From contig NC_045147.1 in NCBI RefSeq assembly GCF_008831285.2, positions 3,932,001 to 3,996,000 of the forward strand: DNA of 64,000 nt. The letters run 5' to 3'. Positions 47,501 through 60,130 of this stretch are shown here, one piece after another (positions within the stretch are counted from its first letter, which is position 1; each line of letters begins with the position of its first letter). The position numbers and the translations under genes were made by a program. The notes below the pieces were generated by a model. That model did not search any database. It worked only from the letters and a program-made list of their open reading frames with translations, and was not told where the DNA came from. The DNA is from Nymphaea colorata (lineage: Eukaryota > Streptophyta > Magnoliopsida > Nymphaeales > Nymphaeaceae).

Positions 47501-49600
47501 TCATTACATGACAATGTTTTGGAGATGCACTTGTTTGACTTTGAAGATTTTTTTTCTTCATTATTAAGGATGGTTTAGCATTTGACAATGCTTGGCAAGT
47601 TGTGAATTTTTATAATCTTTTTTGCATCTAATTCATCTTTTTAAGTATATAAGAAGGCAGTAGATTATATAATTTTTCGGCAAAAAGTATTGAATCATAT
47701 GATGACAAACAATGCCCAAAGATTTTCATAGTTTACATTAACGACTTGACAAATATTGACTTCTTTGGTCATATAAATTTGTGAATTTCTTATCAATTGT
47801 GTCTACTCTATCTATCTGTTGGCCTTCCATCACTTATTTATATTATATATTCTAATCTCACAAGAAATTCATCAAGCAAACTAGCACAAAAAATAATTGC
47901 TGTGAACTCCTATTGGTAGAACTTTTTGAGCATCTTTGATGTAAAAATATCTCACAAATTAAGTTTCATTTGATGTCATTTTTGGTAAGTATGATTTCAT
48001 TATTCATTTTGAAACTAACTTTTTATCATAGTGGCAATGTCTACCAATGGCTTCACCATATTTTCTAACAAATTTTTTCAAAATATATGCACTTTCGCCC
48101 AATATTTAAAGTAGTTATTCATGGCTTCACTTCACTGGGTCTTGCTTATTCTTACCATAAAAACATCACTATAATAGGGTTTAGCCCATTTTTCTCTTTT
48201 TTTATATAGGTTTTATTCCCAATCAATTGCCTCTAACTTGGGATATATGTGGATCATTTCATTTAATTTATTTTTAAATTCTTCAATTGTTTTCTACTAA
48301 AAAACCACACATCCTGTAGGTTCTTGAAGTGATCATATTTTTTTTACACAAGTCACCAACATACGTTGGCAGTTTTTGAAATGTATGCTAAATGCAACAT
48401 TTATACATTATATTTAGAAGTGCTTCTTTCACAGTGGCCCTCATTGCAAAAGATTGACAAGTTAGAATCAACATAGGAGTTTAACCACCTAATATATATA
48501 AGCATTCTTTTAAAATTCATTTGAATGTTTCTATTGTTTATCAACTAATAATGCATAATAAAAAAAGATACCCTGGTAGTGATATTTATGTAAATGGAGA
48601 AAGTGACATAACATTTATCTTTCTTATATTGTCATGTCAAATTACATGATATCCTAAATTATCTCCACCAGCTATTACATCTGCCCAAAAGTAGTGTCTT
48701 AGGATTTCATCATCATCATATTGAATAACATAATAAAAATTTAAATTTTCAATGATGTTTTCTTGAAATAGTATAATATAGTCAAACAATCAATACCTTA
48801 GTAACTACCGGCCAATCTTCTTAGATGATCATATGACTGTTCTCTAGTAAATGTAGTGTTTCAAGCCCCCATCCTCATTTCAAACACATCCATGTCCCTA
48901 GATGACCTCAATCTAGATCCAATAACTCTATCTATTACATTCTTACAAGGTAATTCAAAATTTTCACTGACCTATAGAAGTGCATTTTCAGTGGAGAATG
49001 CAAATAATGGTTGCATATGTAATCTATTCTGAATGTGCCACTTTTTTGTTTTAGTTTGAGTTCAATGGACATCCATGTCTTGCAACTATTTTATACTTGT
49101 ACAATCTTTTGCTTCATTGCCCTTTTATTTTTTGAAACATGCCCTCTTGCAAATAAATTGCTTCCAATATGTTATACTTTTTTCTTAACTACCATGTATA
49201 CATACATCAAAACTCCTAGCTTCATGTATGTGTTGTAGAATTCATAATGCTTTTATCATCGTTGTCAAACATCATTCCAACATATGGTGCATATTTTCTA
49301 GGAACATTTGGAACTAACTCTTGACTTAAATTTCTATCTTCATGAGAGAGTATTCAATTCTAATCTTATATTCCTTCATTATCTTTGTAGACAAAGATAT
49401 CTTTACCCACCTTTTGTGATCCTTGTCCACAACAGCCACTAGTTCAGTCTCAATAACCTCTAACACATTTGCACTTGTACCTGCAAGCACGCTTTGCCTT
49501 CTTGCCACATTAGAACCTATAGAATTTTGACTTGGTCCCATATTTGTAGACTTTCCTAACATTAAATCAACAACAAAAAATAATGTGCATGACATATAAT
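47500..49600 (-). pseudogene. FAR1/FHY3-like MULE transposase, degenerate
   Basis: Translating the minus strand gives, in family order, a FAR1 DNA-binding start (YVGMMFDNDDKS near 49280), a HYFWADVIAGGDN block near 48680, and ETFKWILKECLYILGG near 48500. ALLNIMYKC and HTFQKLPTYVG follow, then KREKWAKPYYSDVF and SEAMNNYF near 48130-48190, and a SWIM-type CKL..SLGIVCHHM near 47697-47735. These match Mutator-like transposases from which FAR1/FHY3 light-signalling factors descend. One catalytic aspartate (the D of the usual TDQ) is replaced by C. Many stops and frameshifts make it dead. The upstream open frame to 49748 probably includes the original N-terminus. Confidence 0.87.
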
Positions 49601-49954
49601 TTACCAACATTGCTACCCATTTAACATAATGTTTAATAAAAAATAATTTTAAATTTAACATGCATAAAACAAATAAAATAATAGCCCATAGTTTACATGC
49701 ATACACAAGATAATATTTACTATGCAACCATCTCACTCCAGGCCGCATTCAAGTCCATAACTGTGTGGCTCAGCATATGACTTTTGAGCTACCAACAACA
49801 TAATATAGAGACAAAAAGAATATTAGGACCTTCCACATAAAACTTTTTGCAATTTGCAAAATTTAAACTCAATTAGATGCTCTTCTTTTCAAATCTAATA
49901 GCTTTTGAAGGAGGTAACATATTGTATCCACTAAAATTGAGTGTAATATGCCAA

Positions 49955-49957
<3 letters not shown>

Positions 49958-50000
<43 letters not shown>
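49958..50000. repeat. (TA)n microsatellite
   Basis: A pure TA run of about 21 units between the MULE remnant and the PPR pseudogene. Confidence 0.95.
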
Positions 50001-50002
<2 letters not shown>

Positions 50003-50189
50003 AGTATGGATATGTAAAGTGATAACAAGCTTGATGATTGAAAGGATCATGGGATATTTTTCAACAACATGAAAGTAGCTTTGCTAAAACAAACATGGTA
50101 GCTCTTAAATTTCAAATGTTTTCGTAATATCTGAATTTTTTGTTCTATTTCTATCTTCACTATGATAGTATATTTTCGGAATGATTAGC

Positions 50190-50830
50190 TTTATTTAAGG
50201 TATTTCTTTCAAGTATGTAAGAGGATACTTGAGCATTAGAAAGAGTTTAGTGACAAGTGATATTGCAATCTGGCTAGATTTGATATCCAAAGTATATGGT
50301 ATCTATAACATTGAGGAATTCTTCATGAATTTGCTAAGAAATTTTAAAAATGAAGAAACTTATGGTGCTCTATAGATGCCAATGTCATTCCAAAAGCAAA
50401 GGGCACGGCTAAGATTCATATAAAGAAAATGATATCAGAAGATTATCTCTGTCATGCTTTTTCTTTCAATGGCATGATGACTCTATATTATGAAAATAAG
50501 TGAATTTCCATTTTATTCGTACAATATTTGAACAACAACATGTGCTGACTTGGCCAACATAGAGAAGATGGAAGAAGTGTTTGAGAAAATGAAGCTCAAT
50601 ACGAATGTTATTATCAATTGGAATACATATAGTGCATTAGCTGTAACGTATGGAAGACTTGGTCTATTTCAAAAGCTAATAATTGCCTAAAGGATTAAAA
50701 AGTCACTTTGACATCTGGCAACCATCACTATTTTGGAACACCATTTTTATTTTTTATAACTGTCTTCAAGAACAAAAGAGGTGCTTTGAAGTCTTATCAT
50801 GGAGTGTACAGAGAGAATAAACGAATGAGT
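50190..50830 (+). pseudogene. P-class pentatricopeptide repeat (PPR) protein fragment
   Basis: The plus strand encodes SDIAIWLDLISKVYGIYNIE and ETYGAL at 50255-50375, then FSFNGMMTLYYENK at about 50465-50505. MEEVFEKMKLNTN and NWNTYSALAVTYGRLGLFQK follow at about 50568-50680. These are consecutive PPR motifs of the organelle-targeted P-class family that includes many plant proteins annotated as mitochondrial PPRs, which bind organelle RNA. The frame shifts at least three times and has stops, and both the targeting peptide and most repeats are missing. It is a dead partial copy of a host gene lying between transposable-element remnants. Confidence 0.85.
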
Positions 50831-52780
50831 AGGCTTTGATAAACATGTATAGGCATACCATCAAACACTTTTAGTGCAATAACCTATGGCACACATGTTG
50901 CAAAAAGGGGGTAATAAGACACATGGAGTTTGGGTTACCCGATGTGGTTGAATATGCAGCAGCAAGGGCTGGTTCAAGGACATCATGTTGGGAAAAAGGA
51001 GTAGCCACCCGTTGGGTAGAGATTGCAACAGGTAAAACTTTTTGTCCAAATGGAAGGAAGAGATGAAATGGGAGAAGAAAGGAGAAAGTACAGAGAGAAA
51101 AAGGGGATGGCATACCTGAAGCTCTGGCACGGTGGAGGACTTGGTGGCTGGCAGTGTGATGGACAACAATTTATGTGAGCCGATGGATAGTGCTGAGACT
51201 TTTTTCTTATTGAAGTTCTTCTTAAGGGTTTATTATTGGAATGACTTAGATCAAGGAGAGAAATACTTATTTTGCCAAACCATGTCTTATTTACTAGTTG
51301 GTATAGTTAAAAACCCCACTATCAAAAGACCATCCATCACCAAAATGGGGTGGGGGAGAGTTTTGATCTCCTTGTGGAGATATTTTGGCAGATCATAGAA
51401 TCCAACAATTTAAACATCTTCACATAATAATATTTTAATAATATCATGATACTAAAAACATATGTCATTAATGTTCATATTAAGAGTTTTTTTACTTTTT
51501 CTTTTTAATTTTACACAACACAGATTTTTTAAAAATTTCTAAGGCCTTCAGTACATAAATCTTTCATCTTACAAATATATCACAAAAAATGTCCTACGTG
51601 GTATTTGAAAACATGGGTCCCATGAGCATATGGATAAGAAAGAAGACAAACATCTTAAAGCACACTAAACTCTTGAACTCCTCTAACTTGAAGGTCATGA
51701 ATCCACCCTCATAGCCAAATGAAGGTTCATCATTAGCTATAATAACACAATAAACTATAATAAGCTTAAGTATTATTAGCTCATTATGGAGCTCACAACC
51801 ACCAGATTATTTGCAACACTTGCATTTAAGAAAACAAAGAACAAGGGTACTCAAGTGTAGGACATTAAACGAACATGACCATCTTCATAACACTATGAAG
51901 GGGATAAAAGCAAGCATGTCTAAGAGAAATAATAACAATATATGGTACTGATGAGCAGGCCCTATTGCACGAATATGTTCACCCTTTTTGGTCAGTAGTA
52001 GATTCATTTAGACAGGAATGGAGAAAAGAAGTAGCTCTTACACATCTGTTCATAAGCTAGCTATCTAAAGACACAAAGTAGTTTTACCTTGAAAATTTGT
52101 AACGTAATAATCTGTAACATATTACTCTTAAAGTAATCTACAAGTGGATCACAACATGAAATTAGGTGCATGCATGTTATTAGCACTATAGAAAAGACAA
52201 ATGCATGTCATTTTAACATAAAAAAAAAAAATAGTTACATCACAAAAGCACAAGATCAAATCCAACTGAAATATTCTGAAGTTGCAGCAGTAGATATGAT
52301 ATGCTAAAGATGATCAATTAATAGAACAATGCCATAGTTGCCCACACACATTTTGGAGTTGGACAGTTGAAGCGTGCAAAATTAGGGTAAAAATAAGCTG
52401 ATCAAATGACAAGTCACTGTAGGAAGAGAATCAGTTGTTGAGGACTTAGATTCTCTTATCCAATTGTAAAAGGCCAGTCTTGGAATATCTTTCAACAATC
52501 ACCTATAAGGTTAATACATGAATCTAAAGACAATAGAAACAAATTCTCAACCAAAGAAGAAGGAGGACTGCTAGAAAAAACCATTTTCAAGAAAGTCAAG
52601 ATGGGCTTGCTGCTAAACACAACTTTTATATAATAAATGACATCATTGCATATTAAAATAAAAACCCATTGCTACAAGTTTCAAGGAAAGATGCTTAAAT
52701 GAAAAATTGTTCAATCTTGCATATGACCATTCATATTGGAAAAAAGCTCAAAAATGCACTCGCCTCTTTTTCTCTTGCAG
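50830..52780. other. Non-coding spacer
   Basis: A/T-rich DNA with no recognised gene or element ends. Overlapping open frames on both strands at 50860-51400 have no motif. Confidence 0.45.
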
Positions 52781-52799
52781 GAAATTATGAGAGATAAGA

Positions 52800-53990
52800 C
52801 CTAACCTATTTGTATGAGATCCGACCATTCTTGGTGAATTTACTAAGGGTAATCAAATCAAAGACTAAACTAAGTATTTCAAATTATAAGTTATGATTGT
52901 CATCTACATCTTAACGTGTCCTGAATTTGAAGAAAATGTGATTTCAAAATATATAAGCAAATCATCAAAATTGAAGTGCATCAACTGAATGAAAGTACTT
53001 ATGGAGTCCTCAGATAGAGTTCATGATTTGCATCATTATTGATTCATAAAATGGTTCCTAGATCTAATATGAATGCATGCAAACTATGTCCAATCATATC
53101 TGAGTCTAATGTCTAAGGTTGTTGGGACATGAACCTAAAGAAGTCAATGATCCAAAGTCCAAATTATTGAGATCCAAATTTGAATTGAAGATATGATTCA
53201 AGAAAAATCCAAATTTAATCTTTGCACTCCAATTTGAAGATTGAATTTGAAAGTTTGAAATTAGTTTTTGGATCTAGTGTCAACTAAGGTGGAGATCATG
53301 GTTCAATTCTGAAATCTGAGCTTGTATTATAGGACTTCTTGATCCAAATATCATAGATATCTAAAATCGAAAGTTCAAATTAGGATCTAATCCTATAGGG
53401 TATGATCCAAATTCTAAGAGCTGACATTCAAAGTTCTAGATATAATGTCCAAAATCCAAATTGAAATCCAATTCTATGTAAGATCCAAAATCAAGATCCA
53501 AGCATATGAAATCTAGATCTGATGCTCCAAATGTAATATCCAAATTAAAACCCAATAGAAATTCAAATTTAATGATCTAAAATTAAATTCACAATATCTA
53601 GGATCCATTCTAGAATCTGAAACCTACATTAGACCAAAAGGGTGGACTTAGATGAACCTAGCTATAATCAGGATTTTAGCGTAGTTCTGACATGTTATAG
53701 GTTTGGGTTTATTGTAGTGACAATGTCAAACATTGTCTAAGGCATCCAGTGAGCCTATTGTGGCTTTAGGTAGGTTAAATATAGGGTTTAGATCTCAATT
53801 ATGTCTAAACCTAAGGTTTTGGAAAACAGGTTTGAAAATTGATTCAATTTAGAAATTTTGCGGTTCAAAATCTATGTTTTTGAAAAAGTGTGTCCTTGTG
53901 AAAGTCAACCTAGTTCAAGTGCATGTAAGGACTATTGTCACATATATGTAATTGATACTGAACCTTATTCTCACGTAATTCTATGTGCAT
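52800..53990. repeat. Gypsy-like leader remnant and AATCCAAATT-rich low-complexity tract
   Basis: At 52811-52860 a stretch (GAGATCCGACCATTCTTGG... then GGGTAATCAAATC) is related to 57984-58030 (GAGGATCAACCATTCTCGG... then GGGGTAATCAATC), which lies just before a gag remnant. From about 53130 to 53640 the sequence is a degenerate series of GATCCAAATT/AATCCAAATTGAA words. No coding potential. Confidence 0.5.
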
Positions 53991-55275
53991 GACTTGAAAT
54001 TGAATGCCTGATGGAAAGGAAAAGAAAACAACATGAATGCACACTAAACACAATAAAACAATATAACATATCTAATTATAATATAAAATCATTTGAAAAA
54101 CTGAATCCATGAACGACTCAATCTAGATCATGAACCTATGTGCAAGGACTATTATCGAGGGGCATGTAATACGCTGGCTTGCTTTCCTTAGTGAATTTGA
54201 ATGCAAGCTTGAAATCACATGATCATTATAATATCAAACTCAAACACAACATTCACAATAACAAGAATATAAACTAACACATAAATTATGATTTTCAAGT
54301 ATAGACACCTTATACTAGAATTAGGACACATTATAAAACCCTAACTGTGCTTAAACACAAGAGAAACCAAATTTAGACATTAAAATTGAATTGAACGTAG
54401 CTAACAAGCTAAAACATGAAAATTTGGCTGTCTATAAAACAGAAAAATGGCTGACCTTGATGGATTCAAAAAAAAGGTTAAGCATGCTAGATTTACATGA
54501 AATTTGGTAAGAAGAATCTTTACATATGAGACAATCAACTCCAAATGATAGATTGGAAAAAACCTTTTGGATCTGCATGGAATAGGACCAGAAACCTATA
54601 ACAAAAATCAGAAATTGTAGAAAATTGGATCTGTAAAACAGGTTAAAGACATAGATTTGGTTTGACTAAAACTCTATGAAATCAACTTGGATGGGTCTGA
54701 AAAGTGGTCGATAAACTCTATTCATAACATACAACCAATTGGACTTTACATATCACAAAAATGTGCATGGGGTAAAAAGTTATGCTTCGGAAACTTAGAG
54801 CAGAAATATAAATGATGGAAAATAATAAAAACAATATCTACTTGATGACTTTATCACCATATTTGAAATGATGAAAATAGTATAACATCAACTACGGTTT
54901 TCCTAAAAATTAGTCAACACATTCTCCGAGTAACAGAAAATCAATGGGAGTAAAGAATCTTCAAAAAATATTAAACAAAGAGAAAGAAACATCATCATGA
55001 AGTTGATGAAATATATAAGTTGCAAAAAAATAGTTCAGACTAAAACACCTAGTTGATTGGTCAAATCAACTAGAAATGGCTAAAATTTGGTGGAAAGAAG
55101 CTGAGCAATGTATATATCTTCTGAATTTTGTAGAACACAAACCAAAATTCCCATTGAAAAATTGTGAAATTTGCAAGTTACACAAAGTTTTGAATCTAAT
55201 TTATGTAATAGATCTTAGGACAACAACCAAATGAAGGAGCAAATGAACTTATGATTTGTTAAACTTTGACTTCTA
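53990..55275. repeat. Dispersed repeat copy B (LTR or leader of a Gypsy-like family)
   Basis: Second copy of the repeat seen at 44500-45640, in the same orientation and about 9.5 kb away. See that entry for shared blocks. Its neighbourhood to the primer-site-like stretch at 52.8 kb suggests that it is part of a minus-strand Gypsy LTR or leader. Confidence 0.75.
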
Positions 55276-57000
55276 ATATTATGATCTGAATTAAGGATCT
55301 GTGATCTGGGCCCCCAAACTAGGCTCAGTGTGGGTCTTGTGGGCTCAGAGTCAGTGTTTGAGAGGTGGACCAGGGCTTGATCTAGGTCAAGGCTCAGCTG
55401 GATGCAAGTTAGACTAGGCTCAAATCAACCGGGGTTCAGTTCTAGTCAAACAAAACTTCTTGTGTTCGTAAAATATAAATATGACCCAGTTAGAAAACTA
55501 GAAAAACATAGTGAAAACTTCCTTGATCAAGACATTGTGTGTCGTCAGAGTGAATTTTGGACATTCTGTGACCTTTACGACCATGTAGATTAATGATATT
55601 TCATTGAATTCGGCTCTCTCCGTGTCATTGAGTTTCTCTTTCTTGGTTCATGACATTATGTTGTTGAAATTCTTGCTCATTGAGTTCCTTCAAGCAATAG
55701 TCAAAAATTATTATTTTCTTGTAAATGTTAACATCTCACAAACAAGTCTCATTTAGGATACTTAGTTCAAAGTTTGCATAGTGCTTTGTCATTAAAGGTT
55801 GGGTGTCCTTGTGGGTGTGGAAGCACGAGTTCTATTCACTAAAGTGTGGTTCCAATGTGCTCACATGTTCCTATATGCATGTGAGTACAGCTTCTAATGT
55901 GCTCATGTGTTCCTACATGCACGTGGGTATGAATTTCGAGGTGATCATGAGTTCCTATATGCCCATAAACAGGAGTTCAAAGATTTGTGCTCATGTGTTC
56001 CGGTATGCAAGTGAGCATGAATGCTAGGGTGTCCTAAATCATGAGGCCCACATACCATGTGCAAGTGTTCATGTGTGAAGCCCATGCTCTATGTGCGGGT
56101 GTTCATGCACAAAGTCCATGTAAGTGCAGATGTTCAAGTGTTTTAATGTTTGTTGATCTCCTATTGTGGTCATATGTTTAGGGTTCTCATATTATGAGTG
56201 CCTATATGCTTGTTGATCTTGTACTAAAGTATGAGTGCTTGTATACTTCTGAGTCTCATACATAGTGCTTGTATGCTTGTAGGTGACGCATGAAAGCATG
56301 AGTGATTGTATGTTTGTGGGTCTCGTATGAAAGAATGAGTGCTTATATGCTTGTGAGTCTCATACGAAAGCATGTGTGCTTATATGCTTGTGGAATTCAT
56401 GTACCAATGCACATACACTTGGATGCTTGTGCATGCTTGTATGGTGCTTGTAAATTCTTGCAAGTACTTGTGTACATTTGTATTTGAGTAATTATAAACT
56501 TATAAAAGATAATTGCAAAAATTGCAATTTCAAAATTTACTGAAATGTTTACTCGAAGGTCCAATACTTCATAAACCTATTGATACTTTGTTTTGAAAAA
56601 AAATCTGTCTTCAAAGATTTTGAAAGCAAATGTTTCAAAAATGTTTTCAAAATCATGTGGTCATTTATCTTAACTAAAAAGATATGTCAGTATAAGGGCA
56701 GAAATGAAAATTTTGGGATCATGGGAAACATATAAGTTTGGCCACCAAAGAATAGACAAAACAAGTTAAACTGAAGCACCAACATTTTTCTCACGAATCA
56801 CCACTCCCACTAGAAGTCTCATGTATATGCAATCTTGTATGATGCGCTTGAGACTCCTGTGAAATTTACAAAATTGATCCTTATATTTTCAAGAGGATCT
56901 GCCACCTTTGGGAGTTTGTAAAGTTTCCAGGATAATAGAAGCTCTTGTTTGTTTTGTTCTATCAGAGTGAGTTTTCTGTCTCTTGCCAACTTGGTATCTC
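55275..57000. other. Spacer with GGCTCAG-rich patch and minisatellites
   Basis: 55290-55445 is rich in AGGCTCAG / GGTTCAG words. The rest is occupied mainly by the minisatellite regions at 55.84-56.46 kb. No gene was recognised. Confidence 0.45.
55840..56465. repeat. Degenerate minisatellites built on CTCATGTGTTCCTATATGCA and GAGTGCTTATATGCTTGTG
   Basis: The first part (about 55840-56020) repeats GTGCTCA(C/T)(A/G)TGTTCC(T/G)(A/G)TATGCA(T/A)GTGAG(T/C)A-like units. The second (about 56185-56400) repeats GAGTGCTTATATGCTTGTGAGTCTCATACGAAAG-like units of about 45-50 bases. Unit lengths drift, so the arrays are old. Confidence 0.75.
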
Positions 57001-57039
57001 CTATTGTTTCCCTTAGACAATTGTGTACTATTTTTCTTG

Positions 57040-57900
57040 TTTTTCTCTATCCTTGTGCTTGTTTTTTTTTTGTGGCATGCTCTAATATCTACTTTGTGTT
57101 GTGTTGGTCTGAGCTGAAGAAAGTGCATGACTTGAGATTTAGCCAGCTTCTTATCATTATCCTTCTTGTAATAGCTCTAACTGTTTTGTGCTTTGAGATA
57201 GCCAACCTTAATGCTTTGTCCATACGCTCAGGTTTATTGGCTAGATCATAAAATTTCTCATACTCATGTTATACGAGATGATACCTAATGTACTTCTGGA
57301 AATCACTTGGTCCTTTGCCATCAGAGTTTTTATTTCATTGCTTACAGATCTCCAACGCTGAATATAATTCAAAGTTGATTTGTTGAGTTCTTGAGAGTTA
57401 CAATGGTGACGACTTTAGAAGAATTGGACTTGTACTAGTCAATGAAAGTGCTTACAACCCTGTCAAAATCCTTCATTCTATAGGGGTCTATATGCTCCAT
57501 ATACCATTGTGTTGCCTCCCTTTCTAAGCTCCTTGGAAAACATATAAAAGGAGCCTTCTCATTGTCTCATAATTTGAAACACTTGGCAAAAAATGTCGAG
57601 TGAACATGTGTCTTCAGCCCCATTGAACTAGTTGAACTTCTGTAGAAGTTCCTTCAGATAATCATCATCATCAAGACCCTCGCAGAAATCCTTTTTAGAG
57701 TAACGTAGTTCGCCTTTGTTTTCATGTATCATACAACTTTGTCCATCTGTTGAGATTGCATGGTCTTAGTTGATTTGCAAGAGCCTCCCTTGGTTTAAGT
57801 TCTCCTACTATTTCCCTTCAATGGCCTAGCTCTCCCATTGTTCTTCAACAACCTTTCAAACATCTTTTGAATCTGCACGAAGGCTGGTGTTTGCATCCCA
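57040..57900 (-). pseudogene. Gypsy-type retrotransposon gag remnant
   Basis: The minus strand encodes EATQWYMEHIDPYRMKDFDR then VVSTFID and YKSNSSKVVT (about 57410-57510), followed by LKN and a LNYIQRWRS stretch in another frame. This matches the retrotransposon gag domain of plant Gypsy (Ty3) elements, with its A..WY...... and F..F...Y spacing. The upstream part (FVQIQKMFERLLKNNGR, about 57840-57890) is typical for the start of such gags. Several stops and frame changes break it. No protease, reverse transcriptase or integrase follows downstream, so the element is truncated on that side. Confidence 0.82.
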
Positions 57901-59524
57901 AAATTTTTGGTTTGATTTTGGAGTGCAACAGAAAAATGAGATTTTTATTTGAAAATAAAAGAGAAAGGGACTTGCCCGTCGGTACGAGGATCAACCATTC
58001 TCGGCGCCTTTACCTGGGGTAATCAATCCAGGGGTTATGTTTATTATTGATGCATTTTATTTTGGCTTAAACATCTTTTTTATTCTATATGTGGTGAAGA
58101 AGAATATCGGAAGTTTGATGTTTCAAACTTTTGAGAAGGTTCTTGAACAATTGCTTGAGAATGTGAAACATTTTGATGAAAACTAGAGTTGAGAAATCTT
58201 TTAAATATCATTTGAAAAGCTTGGGGAATCACTTTGAAGTCATTTTAGTGTTCTCTTAAGACTTTAAGTAGGTTTGAGATTTTGCTCTAATTCTGTTACC
58301 ACCTAGTTAGAGCTCCATCTCATCTTGCTTAAATTCTTTTAGAGATGTGTTTGTGCTCATTTGTGATATTGAGTGGAAGTGAATGCATGAGTGCATCAAT
58401 CCTAAGATGAATGGAAGAAAAATGACATATTTCTACCACAACATTCATCTAAGGCATTCCTACCATAACATACATCTAATATTTTTATTTTCATAGTTAT
58501 CATATATAAGAAAAAAAGGTTTTTGAAAATGGATTGAGATTGTAGACTCTCAAGCATGAATCCAATATTTGGTCATTACTTGAGTTGTGGTCTTAATGAA
58601 GTCAGTAAATGAAAAATTCAAATCTTAAATGGTAAGATATTGGAAGAATGAAAAAGATGAAGGACTACATCCAAAGAGGGATATAGAGAAAGAAAAGATC
58701 TTGAAAATCATAAAATCACATGCTTTGAAAAAGATATGTATTTGTATACATAATGAAAGCTTATGAAAATGATGTTATATCAAGTACAGAAGAGAAGATC
58801 ATTTTAGAAAGAGAAAGAGAGATTTTAAAATGGAATACACGTACATATATATATATACATATACGAGAGTTTATAAAAGTATGTTAAATCATAGAAAGAG
58901 AAAAAACAAATAAACATATTCATGTGCATGCATACGTATATGACATGTATATACGCATACGTGTTCATGAATATGAAAATCAAGGAATGATTTGAAAATA
59001 GCCGACTTCAAATTTTGATATAGGCTAGAAGGGAGCTTGCACTCATGCAATAGCCTAAGCGACCGCATTAGAGAGATTTCTTTTGAAAATGTTTTAAAAA
59101 ATATGATTTATATAAAAACATAGAATGTTTTGATTTAGTTTGCCACAAGGGATATATTTCTTCCAATGTTGGGTAAGGAAGGAAACAAATCATACAATAA
59201 GATGCTCATTAGGGTTCTTAATGGGATGATTAAAAGAAAACTAACGCGAAATGTCATGCAAATGCATATTAACATGTACATATTCGTGAGGGTTTTTCTT
59301 GGGTTGGACAAGTCCCAACCTCAAAAGTCAATATGAAAATAAAGAATCCCCAAACCACACTCTCATTCTCACCATACATTCACATATAGAGGAAAAACCA
59401 AACAACTATTCATGGGTGATACATTGACAATATTCAAGGAAGGAAAGAAAGAGAGAGAGAAAGAGAGGATGATAGGAAGAGAAAGATTCGACTAGGAAGG
59501 AGGGCATAATATAACTATGAAATA

Positions 59525-59835
59525 AAGGATTATCTCATCTTTCCATACTCCCAGTGCACTTGAGCATAGCCTCTTGTCTCTAAAAAGAGATTGAGTGTTA
59601 TCTCCTTTGGCCATAGGGAGATAAAGATGGGAAGAAAATGAAGAAAGGAAGGCAATGCTACATTCAATAAAAGGAAAAACATGATTCAATCATGAAATGA
59701 AAGATTATCTCATCTTTGCATGCTCCCGGTGCACTTGAGCATAGCCTCTTGTCTCTAAAAAGAGGTTAAGTGTTATCTCCTTTGGCCATAGGGAGATAAA
59801 GAAGAGAGGAAAATGAAGAAAGAAAGAGATGAGAT
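59525..59835. repeat. 176-bp tandem duplication
   Basis: The block GATTATCTCATCTTT(C/G)CAT... through GGCCATAGGGAGATAAAGA occurs at about 59525 and 59701 with few differences. It lies in the presumed leader of the Gypsy element. Confidence 0.93.
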
Positions 59836-60080
59836 ATTGATTGCATACCTCTAGTGAGAATAGCTTTTGGAAAAATGAACACCCTAGATTGAAGATCCCC
59901 TTGAGTGAAGCTCCAAGATTATGCCTCCAAGAGGGTTGTGGCTTGCTCCAAGTTGGAGAGGAGTGGAAAGAGGAAGAGGGAGAGAGAAAGATCTCAAGAT
60001 AAACCTTAAGTCTTCAAATGAGAATACTTTAGGGTTTCTCCCAAAGCCAACACTTGCCCAAGAGGAGGGAAGTGGGGGGG

Positions 60081-60088
60081 TATTTATA
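60081..60088 (-). promoter_or_regulatory. TATA box of the presumed Gypsy LTR
   Basis: TATTTATA on the plus strand gives TATAAATA on the minus strand, in the context CCTCTATAAATACCCCC typical of plant LTR promoters. The 71-bp repeats lie immediately upstream of it on that strand. Confidence 0.55.
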
Positions 60089-60130
60089 GAGGATTTTGGA
60101 GCCAAAACCTTAAATTTGAATTTTTTTTGA

